Source: Nyssa sinensis (taxonomy: Eukaryota > Streptophyta > Magnoliopsida > Cornales > Nyssaceae). From it: a DNA stretch of 64,000 nt. The stretch spans positions 14,344,515-14,408,514 of the forward strand of contig CM018038.1 of NCBI GenBank assembly GCA_008638375.1, in the 5' to 3' direction. The notes under the pieces are model-generated. The model searched no databases, was not told where the DNA came from, and worked only from the letters and a program-made list of their open reading frames with translations. Position numbers and translations under genes: made by a program. Below are positions 47,701 through 55,911 of the stretch, piece after piece (the stretch's first letter is position 1; the number at the start of each line of letters is the position of its first letter).

Positions 47701-50700
47701 AAATATTTACAACTCAATTGTTTTGTCAAATATAGATTAGCCAACACAAATATAGACTGAAAGTCCCAACAAATTAATTGAGGTAAAAACCCATAATTCA
47801 ATTATGTACCTTGTCATTATATCAAAAAGTGTGGACTGTTCTAATTGCATCAATCGAACACAATCAGTATTTGAAGACAGTGAATTTGCCCTAAAAAAAT
47901 CAGTATTTGAAAACAGTGAAATTTGCCAACAAAAATCATTGTCGGTGAAATAGAGAAATTTCACTCTTTCTAGACACTGAAATTTCAGTGTGTGCAAAAT
48001 CAAAAACCTGTTTCAAAGCAAAAAATCTTGTTTAAATGGAGACAGTTCTTCATCCGAAGAGATCAAGATGAGAAATTCGCTGAAAAATAAAAAAATCACA
48101 CACAATTACTAGTGAAATGTAAAGCGTCCACTTTGCAAATTTTGAATTCCAATATACCTGCAATGGATCTCTGACAAATGCCGGCTCATAACGACCTTTG
48201 CAGAATCCATGAAACCGTAGAGTTAGTATTGGAAGCGCAATGAGAGATGGTGTTGACTGAGTAGCTTCTTTTGTACTCAACAAATCCCATCAGAAGCAGT
48301 TGCAAGATAACCAATGCAGCTATTATACGTCATAGACATCAGGCCAAAATCCTGCACCACTTTCATACTATTGGTGGCAAACATCTATAATCTGTACTAT
48401 GATACAAAAACTCTTCTCAGATTACTAAAGACATACAACCAACAGGACCATGCTCCATAGACCGATTGAGTGAAGCTACATATGAATTTGATGACTATGA
48501 TTCTGGTGCTTGGAGCAATGAAGTAGTCCCCAAGATTACTAGGCAGCCGAAAATCCCAAATCAGGCGAATTGCATTGAGATGATTTTGTAGGATAGAGAG
48601 GTAGAGAAATTGAATGGATTACGACACAAGCCATGGGAGGTTGCAGATGGGATCTAGACACATGTGCATAGTCCCCAAGATTACTAGGCAGCCGAAAATC
48701 CCAAATCAGACGAATTGTATTGAGATGATTTTGTAGGATAGAGAGGTAGAGAAATTGAATGGATTATGACACAAGCCATGGGAGATTGCAGTTGGGATCT
48801 AGGCACATATGCTGTGAAATAACCTCCAAAGCTAAAACAAGTTTCATGATCTCTAGAAATGGATCATGTTTTACAAAAAATTACAATACATCTCCAAGGC
48901 TTGGAATAGAAAAGAAAGAGAGAGAATTGTTGCTTTCCCACCTACTTGTTCTACTTTGAATACACGATGATGCAAACCTTTGTGATTAACCAGAACCTTT
49001 GAATATAAAGAAAAAAAAGAGAAAGAGACGGTGCTTTTGAATATAATGAAAAAGAAGAAGAAAGAGACGGTGGTGTTGGTGTCCTCTTCGCCGCCACATG
49101 AAACACTCTTGTTGCTAATCCTGCCGAAGCCCTAGACAATTTTCAAACTCTTAATATCAGACTCTCGGAGAGAGAATTGTTGCTTCCCCACTTGTTATGC
49201 TTTGAATACATGGTGATACAAACCCTTGTGATTAACAAAAAATGTATTGAGAGAGAAAGAGAGAGATCTACTACCTTTGAATATAAAGAAAAAAAAAGAG
49301 GCGATGGTGTTAGTGTCCTCTTCGCCGCCACATGAAACACTCTCGCTGCTAATCTTGCCGAAGCCCTAGACAATTCTCAAACTCTTAATATCAGACTTGG
49401 GGAGTCACGCAATTGAGAAAGGGTATTATTGTCATTTGGAAACAAATAAAATTGCCATCTCATTAAATTGGACTTGAACTCAGAAAAAGAAAAAGAAAAA
49501 CAAAAAATGAGTTGTCCTTATGATAAAAAAATAGAAAAGGTTCTGGACTCTTACCTCTATTTCACATCTGCTTAAGGGACTTATCACCAATTAACCTTAT
49601 ATATTATTCTACATGTTCTCGTCATATTTGTGTCTTATATTTTTTGTGTTGGCTTATCTGCATCATGCTGTATCCGTGTCTTGTGTTTGCATCCATGCTT
49701 CTTAGGTGTTTTGGCTCAAGGAAGGACACCAAATTTTTTCACAGTTTAGTCAACTTGCTTTGAGGACCAATCATATTTAGAGAATTATGTTAAGACTGTT
49801 GAGAGGAAGACATTAATATTGGCATAAGTAACTTTAACAGCTTGTTTGAAAGAAAAGAAAAGAAAAGAAAATGTTCGCCTTTACCTTGTTTGATTATTCA
49901 AGAGAGAAATAAGAAGAAATGGTTGTTATAATTAATAGGAGAGAAAAGAAAAGAAAGTGTATAAACTATTTGACAATTAAATCTATTTTATTACAATAGC
50001 CTTAATTTTTAACACAAACATTTGAGGATATATTTAGCGTTTTTTTTAAAAAATAATTAATTAAGTTTTTTTATCTTTTTAAATCACTCCACTTTTGGAG
50101 AGACGGGAGAAATGATCCTTATCACTAGTTCTTTCTCTCCAAATCTCTCTAGTTTGAGAGATTCAACCCGCTTTTCCCATATCTCCAAAAGTGGAGAGAT
50201 TTGAAGAGAAAAAAAATGTATTTAATGATTTTTTTTTAAAATATCGAAAATACCCATAAATGAAGGAGTTAAAAATTAGACAATTGTTAAAAAAAATGGT
50301 ATGATTGTCCAATAATAATATCTACTTCCTTTTCTTTTCTTTTCTCTTTTCTTGGTTATTCAAACAGAAAATAATGTCGTTTTTCTCATTTCTCTCCATA
50401 ACTTTCAAACAAGGTGAACATGAATACTTTATTTTCTTCTCTCCTCTCTTCTATTTTAAATTATCTTATCTTTTCTTTTCTTTCTTAAACTTCCAAACAA
50501 GTTGTAATTTTTTTTCATTTCTCTCATACTTAAAAATTCAAATGAGATTTTTGTGTATCACTCCACCTCACTCATTTTTTTTTCTCTTCAAATCTCTCCA
50601 TCAAAATGAACTATAATGAAAACCCATGCTAGTGACTATAGCCAATTTATTGATGCATTATCAGCTGGTTCAGGGGATTTGTGGCTTCCTTTTCTCTCTC

Positions 50701-53700
50701 TGGAGTTCATAAAGTTATGCCTCAACACGCTTTTGATGGCCTGACTAATTGTTGAAGGCCTAGAATGAGTAAGAGAGGTAGAGCAATGTGATATCCCTAA
50801 GGATGCCTATCATTTTGGTGTGGTGTATATGGACAAGAGGAATAGTTATTTTGAAGGCAAGGAATTGCCTATACGTGCCCATATGGAAGCACACACTCAG
50901 GGATCCAAATTTCGTTTCGGTTTCATCGAAACGGTCGAAACGTTTCTGTTTCCTAGTGAATCGAAACGAAACACTAGTAGAATATCGAAATTCACACGTT
51001 TTTATAGAAACAAAGTTGTTTCCGTAGAAACATACCGAAATAATGGAAACATTTCTTTGGTATCAACAATACTTTTAGAAGTTGGTAAAAAATAATATCT
51101 ATTTGTTTTTTAAATGGAGAAGATTGAAAGATTAAAACCTAAAATTATAAGAAGATATTTCTATTTTTCCTCAAAAACAGTAGACAATGAAAAGTAAAAG
51201 TAGTGGAAATAAAATGTAGATAAATAATTTATTTTAATACTTAGTGCCTAATTATAATAGGCTTAAATTACTTTATTTTTACTTATCATATTATATGTAA
51301 CTTGTGTCAAATTGTCTAATCCGTGGATGTTACACAATATATATATGTATTATTTTATAATTTATAATAATTTTACATAGTTTATAGAAAATATATAATA
51401 AATTCATATTACATAAATAAATTAGCTTTAAATCTTTTATATTAGTTTTTAATAAGTAAAGAGTTATTTGGTATTAATGACTAATTAACATTTATGTTTT
51501 TTTTTTAATTTCACCCTAGTATCTTTTTGTGTGGATGGACATGTACTCTAAAACATTTTCAATTAATTATAATATTTATCTTCATTTATTTTACTTTATG
51601 TTTCCAAGTGTTTCTATACATTTTAATTTTTTTCATTATTTTCACTATGTTTTCTTAACGTTTACGAAATGTTTCTATTTTCTAGGTGACTGAAACAACA
51701 CTACGAAACGAAATTTTGATCCTTGCACACACTCGAGGATCAAAATTTCGTTTCGTTTCCATCAAAACGGCTGAAACGTTTCTGTTTCCTAGTGAATTGA
51801 AACGAAACACTAGTGGAATACTAGAATTCACATGTTTTCATGGAAACAAATGTTTCCGTAGAAATATACCGAAACTAGTGGAAACATACCGAAACAGTAG
51901 AAACATTTCTTTGGTATTAACAATACTTTTAAAAGTTGGTAAAAGATAATATCAATTTGTTTTTTAAATGGAGGAGATTGAAAGATTAAAACCCAAAATT
52001 ATAAGAAGATATTTCTATTTTTCTTAAAAAATAATAGAAAATGAAAAGTAAAAGTAATGGAAATGAAATGTAGATAAATAATTTATTTTAATACTTAGTT
52101 ACTAATTATAATAGATTTAAATTACTATATTTTTATTTATTATATTATATGTAACTTGTGTCAAATTGTCTAATCCGTGGATATTACACAATATATATTT
52201 ATTATTTTATGGTTTATAATAATTTTACATATTTTATAGAAAATATATAACAAATTCATATTACATAAACAAATTAGCTCTAAATCTTTTATACTAGTTT
52301 TTAACAAGTAAAAAGTTATTTGGTATTAATGACTAATTTACTTTATATTTTTTTTTTTAATTTCACCTTAGTATCTTCTTGTATGGATGGACATGTACCC
52401 TAAAATATTTTTAATTAATTATAATATTTATTTTTACACATTCATATATTTTACTTTATGTTTCCAAGTGTTTCTATATATTTTACTTTTTTTCATCGTT
52501 TCCACTATATTTCCGAAATGTTTCCGTTTTCTAGGTGACTGAAACAACACTACGAAATGAAATTTTGATCCTTGCATACACTATGATAAGAGGTAGAAAT
52601 TTATTAGTAGCATACTTGATCAAACGGGTGATTTTCTCCCCAACTAAGGATCCCATATTACCCCCTATAAACTGAAAATCCGTAACCCCATTTGCTATGG
52701 GAATACCGTTTAGTTGGTCTGTTTGAACAACCTCCGTTAATCCTATTTTTCTTTGATAAGAATCTAATACGATCTTTATAAGGCTCATCCTCCGAATGAA
52801 ATTCAATGGGATCCAGAGAGACTATGTCTTCATCTATAGGATCCCAAGTGCCTGGGTCAACCTAAAACTTGATTCTATGTGAAATGCTTATTTTCGAATG
52901 ATATCCACATTGTTCACAAATATTCATTTTTTGACTTAAAAAATTTCTTATAATTTAATCTATAACAATTATTTTCGCATTGAACCCACAAATGCTTGTA
53001 TTTTTTAGTTACATTGAGATCATTATAACTTTCTCTTCTTATAGTTAAATCACTACCATTCGTGCTGGTTTTTATACCGGAACTCTTGCTTTTACTACTA
53101 TTTCTACTTTCACCACAAATGGAACTATAAATATAATTGTCACTCTAAATTGAGTATACATATAGATTTAAGAATGAAGATAATTGTTAGATGTGATTAT
53201 TCCAACTTCCAACTATATTGAGTATCATACATATAACAATCATAGTAGAGGGACCTTTACTCTTAGATCCATTGCTCAAATAACTCGAAAATTGATATCT
53301 ATAAAAAAGAACTTTCTAGTTCACTCGAAAAAGAATGATCATTGTCAATCTCAAAAATCTGATTTTCAATATCAAAATATATGGAATAAATGTCCCCATT
53401 ATTATCCTTAACTAAAAGTGTCATTAGAAATGAAATTCCGAATGTCCTTGACGCCAAATAAATGATCAACATTACTGTAACTAGAACTGTCATTATCACT
53501 CCATCTATGAATGTTTTTATCCGTATCATTTTTATTTGGGTCTTCACTTTCACTGGTATTTTCAATAGAACCAAGACTGTTTTTTATCCGTATCATTTTT
53601 ATTTGGATCTTCACTTTCATTGGTATTTTCAATAGAACTAAGATTGTCCATGGATTTACTTAGCCCACACCTGTGTTCTAACTCCTTAGACAACATGGAA

Positions 53701-55244
53701 TTGAACTGACATTTTTTCATAGAGTTTTTTTGCCCCCTATTTGCATGAAAATACAATCGATGAACGATCATTTATTTAAATATCTTATTTTCTTTTAGAA
53801 TAAACTTATAGATTCAATCACTAGGATTTTTAATTAATAAAGGAGTGTAAGTATTAAAGAACTGATTCTCTTTTATGGGAATTGAGGGTCGTACTCCACT
53901 ATATATATATATATATATATGATAGAACTCCTTTTGCAATTATAGATATAAAGGGGGCTTTCTCCTATGTTGTGTTTGATGCATTGTCTGCTGATTGAGG
54001 GATTTGTGGCCTCCTTTTCTCTCTTTGGAGTTCATAGAGTTATGCCTCAATTAGCTTTTGATGCCCTGACTAATTCTTGAGGTACCCCTTTTGCAATTAT
54101 AGATATAAAGGGTGCTTTCTCCTATGTTGTGTTAGATGCATTGTCTGCTGGTTGAGGGATTTGTGGCCTCCTTTTCTCTCTTTGGAGTTCATAGAGTCAT
54201 GCCTCAATCAGCTTTTGATGCCTTGACTAATGTTGATGGCCTAGAATGAGTAGGAGAGGTAGAGCGAGGTGATAGGCAGGGATGCCTATCACCTTGGTGT
54301 GGTGTATATGGAGGAGAGGAATACTCATTTTGAAGGCGGGGAGCTACCTATTTTGATGTTATAGCATTTAATGATGAGTTCCTTTTCTTCTGATTAGACT
54401 AATTCTTTCATTAATTTCTTCAAAAGATAATGAGATTATGGTTTTTGTATAACCATGTGTATATATCATGCATTATACTACTTTTATCTGTTAAAGAAGT
54501 ATTTATACTACATAACACTACTAACAACATTTGTCCCGGAGTTGCTCCTGATGTTTCTTGAATATGTTTCTTTCTAATTCTGTTGTTTTACTCTCCTCTT
54601 CATCAGTCTTAGCATCTTTGTCTTTGCTACACTCGGAACTCTTTGATATGTTATTTGTTGGTGGCCCAACATCTTATTATATGTAGTGTAGCTGATTGTA
54701 TTGTCATTCTCATAGAATTTATCTCCGGGTTTTGCTTTGTTCAGAAGAACACTAGAAAAATTGGGAGCGGTATTTAATTTAGCCTCATGGTGTAATTCTT
54801 TGGGCAATGTTTGACCTAAGGTATCCTAGGTCAAGGCACTAGACAGGTTGTGTGTCCCTGTTTGGGGCAATTGGCATGGAACATAGTTACCAACCAAAAA
54901 AGGACAGTATCATGCTTCCCTCGATGATTACTTGCATTATTATCATGCTTTCTTTTTATGATAGTCATTAATTAATCCTTGCCTGTCCAGTGTATTTTAA
55001 GCTTCCTTCAATTATTACTTACATTATTACCATGCTTTCTCTTTTCTTCCTATGTATAATTTAGGTGGTACTCCCATTACATCAGCTGAAAGCAGTAAAT
55101 CCTTCAAAAAGCAAAGTCAACCCTGCTGAAAAATATATCCAGATTATCTCAATTGATAATCATGAGTTTTGGTTTATGAGCTTTGTAAACTACGATAGTG
55201 CTGTCAAGAATCTACAAGGCATATTGCAAAGCCGCAGCTTGTAA
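38786..55244 (+). CDS. FIP1: GRAM-domain protein of the FIP1 / GEM-like family, 4 exons, 294 aa
   Basis: Exons: 38786-39116, 39274-39375, 41277-41548, 55065-55244. Phases agree and the frame ends in TAA after LQSRSL. Residues 1 to about 110 are rich in Pro, His and Ser and probably disordered. Residues about 112-165 carry [20 protein letters not shown] and the family-typical [17 protein letters not shown]. The GRAM domain lies at about 173-251 (IFRQTF, then [38 protein letters not shown]), and the end has EYIQ-like [19 protein letters not shown]1/GEM-like proteins bind membranes through GRAM; Arabidopsis FIP1 was named for binding a formin, and some relatives respond to ABA. The role here is by homology only. 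The third intron is 13,516 bp and full of mobile elements. Exon 4 must be reached across it, and its match to the family shows the gene is probably intact. Confidence 0.92.
40630..40742 (-). mobile_element. SINE-like fragment in FIP1 intron 2
   Basis: Read on the minus strand, AGTTTGAGTGATATATCC resembles an A box and GGGTTCCAATCCTGG a B box. A T/A-rich end follows at about 40630-40645. The layout is that of a tRNA-derived SINE running opposite to the gene. No target duplication was identified. Confidence 0.5.
41722..43100 (+). repeat. CACTA-like array: three units of about 480-560 bp rich in GTACCAC motifs
   Basis: CACTATGAAATAAACCTGG occurs at 41722 and again, in the same orientation, at 42203. 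Each is followed by TGGGTATACATAGCA, then CGAACGTTTCTTATAATACTT, then many short GGTACCAC / AGTACCAC / GTGGTACT words about 25-40 bp apart. A third, left-truncated unit begins near 42766. CACTA termini plus dense sub-terminal motifs are the hallmark of CACTA (En/Spm) transposon ends, where transposase binds. I did not find the matching inverted TAGTG end. Confidence 0.55.
43104..43969 (-). mobile_element. hAT-type MITE, family 1, copy A (866 bp)
   Basis: The termini TAAGGGTCAAAATTTTG and AAATATTGATCCCTG are inverted relatives of the CAAGGATCAAAATTTCG end of copies B and C. An exact 8-bp target duplication GATGTGAA flanks it (43096-43103 and 43970-43977), as expected of hAT elements. It lies in opposite orientation to copies B and C, within the third unit of the CACTA-like array. 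It has no transposase frame; both ends are rich in GAAACG / CGTTTC motifs. Confidence 0.88.
43990..44760 (+). repeat. nested tandem duplication, four copies of a 133-bp segment
   Basis: The block ACCATTTGATTGCTGCTATT with TTGTTTTCATGTATGGAAAT recurs at about 44040, 44173, 44475 and 44608. The spacing within each pair is 133 bp and between pairs about 434 bp. Each pair is preceded by CTACCTCAATGTAAATGTAAG (43994, 44428). A 133-bp doubling was thus followed by a larger doubling. The last part also forms the outer left arm of the inverted repeat at 44588-45475. Confidence 0.8.
44588..45475. repeat. long inverted repeat, arms of about 400 bp, 37-bp loop
   Basis: The left arm runs about 44588-45025 and the right arm 45063-45475. 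At the centre TAGATGTAGGTCAAAATT (45008-45025) faces AATTTTGACCTACATCTA (45063-45080). Outward the arms pair through TTGAAGTATCGGTTCGAAG, GTTGACAATGCAAATGAT and GAAGTAAAGAAGTCCATAC. Differences are scattered substitutions, a few small gaps and a gap of about 30 bp near 44660. The left arm carries a 30-codon coiled-coil-like frame ([20 protein letters not shown]). A transcript through it, such as this intron, would fold into a long hairpin. Confidence 0.85.
45448..45747 (-). other. open frame fragment, possible transposase remnant
   Basis: A minus-strand frame contains [20 protein letters not shown] and [11 protein letters not shown], which look like real protein rather than chance. Together with the coiled-coil segment inside the adjacent inverted repeat it could be the C-terminal part of a CACTA (En/Spm)-type transposase. 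The frame runs to the edge of the hAT MITE at 45748, so it is interrupted. Identity is uncertain. Confidence 0.35.
45748..46371. mobile_element. hAT-type MITE, family 2 (624 bp)
   Basis: The inverted ends are TAGAGGTGTCAAT and ATTGACACCCCTA. A perfect 8-bp target duplication CATCTCGT flanks it (45740-45747 and 46372-46379). The interior is full of CGTGTCGTGT, ACACGACACG and AACGGGTTGACCCG motifs typical of a widespread plant non-autonomous hAT group. No coding frame. A decayed relative lies at 30613-31111. Confidence 0.92.
46380..47740. other. repeat-like intron sequence, unclassified
   Basis: This stretch holds a G(11) tract at 46566-46576 followed by GTGAATAGGTC. Between about 47270 and 47490 there are several GTTCGAACGA-like palindromic words. 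Such sequence is common in plant retroelement-derived DNA, but I see no terminal repeats and no coding remnant. A small direct repeat (AATCAGTATTTGAA) lies just beyond, near 47867 and 47897. Confidence 0.35.
48158..48394 (-). pseudogene. fragment of an OSCA/CSC1-like ion-channel gene
   Basis: On the minus strand, pieces of the OSCA/CSC1 (hyperosmolality-gated channel, DUF221) C-terminal region are recognisable. They are QIID..CHQ, a stop, then [25 protein letters not shown]; and [20 protein letters not shown] to [15 protein letters not shown]. Relative to the family there is one in-frame stop and two single-base frameshifts (near 48330 and 48291). After DPLQ at 48158 a GTATAT donor-like site follows, where the exon should end. 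It is thus a captured or duplicated genomic piece, not a working gene, lying antisense within the FIP1 intron. Confidence 0.75.
48525..48814 (+). repeat. tandem duplication, two units of 145 bp
   Basis: AGTCCCCAAGATTACTAGGC begins at 48525 and 48670, and both units continue through ATTTTGTAGGATAGAGAGG and ACACAAGCCATGGGAG. There are few differences between the units. Confidence 0.9.
48919..49398 (-). repeat. tandem duplication, two units of about 250 bp with an exon-like frame
   Basis: GAGAGAATTGTTGCTT begins each unit (48919 and 49169) and both end near AACTCTTAATATCAGACT. On the minus strand each unit reads [19 protein letters not shown] or a one-to-two-residue variant ([19 protein letters not shown]). 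It is basic and free of acidic residues, like a mitochondrial presequence. No in-frame ATG precedes it, so at most it is a relic of a captured 5' exon. Confidence 0.7.
50640..50873 (+). mobile_element. LINE 3'-end coding remnant, copy 1
   Basis: Frames on the plus strand give [12 protein letters not shown] and, after damage, LVWCIWT / RNSYFEGKE. These resemble the LINE tail pattern (W-x-L-W-x-x-R-N-x-x-x-F-E). The same DNA recurs, better than 85 percent alike by eye, at 54120-54350. Its right side abuts plastid-derived sequence at about 50874. Confidence 0.5.
50898..51725 (+). mobile_element. hAT-type MITE, family 1, copy B (828 bp)
   Basis: It starts CAGGGATCCAAATTTCG and ends CGAAATTTTGATCCTTG, with inverted ends of about 20 bp. 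An exact 8-bp duplication CACACACT flanks it (50890-50897 and 51726-51733). Directly beyond lies copy C in the same orientation. No transposase frame; the ends carry many GAAACG words. Confidence 0.9.
51734..52574 (+). mobile_element. hAT-type MITE, family 1, copy C (841 bp)
   Basis: It starts CGAGGATCAAAATTTCG and ends GAAATTTTGATCCTTG. It is flanked by CACACACT (shared with copy B) and CATACACT (52575-52582), which is one transition away. It is closely similar to B along its length. The target lies in the accD VCAS codons of the plastid insertion. Confidence 0.9.
53515..53648 (-). repeat. 67-bp tandem duplication within the accD relic
   Basis: CCGTATCATTTTTATTTGG begins at 53521 and at 53588. 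The unit length of 67 is not a multiple of three, so the duplication itself shifts the reading frame. The duplicated piece encodes the [18 protein letters not shown] segment. Confidence 0.9.
53901..53920. repeat. (TA)n microsatellite
   Basis: A short alternating TA tract just outside the accD relic. Confidence 0.8.
53930..54350 (+). mobile_element. LINE 3'-end coding remnant, copy 2, with a 150-bp internal duplication
   Basis: TTGCAATTATAGATATAAAG begins at about 53935 and again at about 54090, and each copy runs through GGAGTTCATAGAGT. The second copy continues into a segment (ATGCCTATCACCTTGGTGTG to GAAGGCGGGGAGC) homologous to 50790-50870. Frames resemble a LINE tail ([19 protein letters not shown]). 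The frame is broken throughout. Confidence 0.5.
54574..54807 (-). other. unrecognised exon-like open frame
   Basis: A 77-codon minus-strand frame begins [19 protein letters not shown] and ends [14 protein letters not shown]. Its mixed composition and basic end look protein-like rather than chance, but I recognise no family. It lies between the LINE relic and exon 4 of the FIP1-like gene. It may be a piece of a captured gene. Confidence 0.25.
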
Positions 55245-55390
55245 TCTACATGGGGTAAAATATTGGCACCGCGGGGTTCTTCGAACAAAAAAAAAAAATA
55301 TTTGCATAATGTTACAAAAGGTATGTTTGTTGGCAACGGGTTGATGTAGATAATTTATCTGTCGGGAAATTAGGATGTCTGGGGAAAATA

Positions 55391-55414
55391 ATATATATAT
55401 ATATATATATATAT
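55391..55414. repeat. (TA)n microsatellite
   Basis: An alternating TA tract about 150 bp after the FIP1-like stop codon, probably in the 3' UTR. Confidence 0.85.
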
Positions 55415-55881
55415 TGTACTTTTGTGGATTTGTCTCATATTCAATTTATCAATGAAACAAGGTCATTGTGGGTTTTCTTATGTTATATCATGACAGGATA
55501 ATAATGGATTTAATATATAATTTTTTTGCAATCCTTGTATATTTCGCACATTTCTCCATTTTGCAAGTAAATGATAAATGATATTGTTATAAACTCGTCT
55601 TCTTACGGAGCTCGTTTTTCTGTTATAAAACATGTTATGTGAGCACTATTATGAGATTCAACGCATCATTTTCAGGTCAACTGTAGGGCCTCATTATCAC
55701 ATGTTACCAGTATTTACACAATTATTCACTTGTGCAACATCTATCTTCTTCGGCAAAATTTTTGGTGCAATTTTGGTGAATTCAATTTATACTTTGTTTT
55801 GTTTTTTGATTGATTTATTTATTTGAAAGAAGCTCTACTACTATTATTATGTTCGAGCTGGAGATTTGCTTGAGTCAATAT

Positions 55882-55911
55882 ATCCACTCTCTCTCTCTCT
55901 CTCTCTCTCTT
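55882..55911. repeat. (TC)n microsatellite
   Basis: An uninterrupted TC run of about 28 bp downstream of the FIP1-like gene. Confidence 0.85.

Larger units (their letters stand above)
50874..53850 (-). pseudogene. accD: plastid DNA insertion (NUPT): broken accD, interrupted by two hAT MITEs
   Basis: Minus-strand frames match the plastid acetyl-CoA carboxylase beta subunit. The start region (from 53771) has LYFHANRGQ and RCGLSKSMD; then [37 protein letters not shown], a zinc-finger half [25 protein letters not shown] and [17 protein letters not shown]. It breaks at the conserved VCAS position, where MITEs C and B sit, and a few more codons follow at 50898-50874. Frameshifts, a 67-bp duplication and stops make it non-functional. 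The catalytic C-terminal third is absent. Upstream of 53771 about 80 bp of AT-rich sequence may be the accD leader. This is a plastid-to-nucleus transfer inside the FIP1 intron. Confidence 0.9.

Noticed and set aside
52531..53771. accD as a functional nuclear-transferred gene
   Set aside because: The frame is broken several times, the C-terminal catalytic third is missing, no transit peptide exon is visible and MITEs interrupt it.
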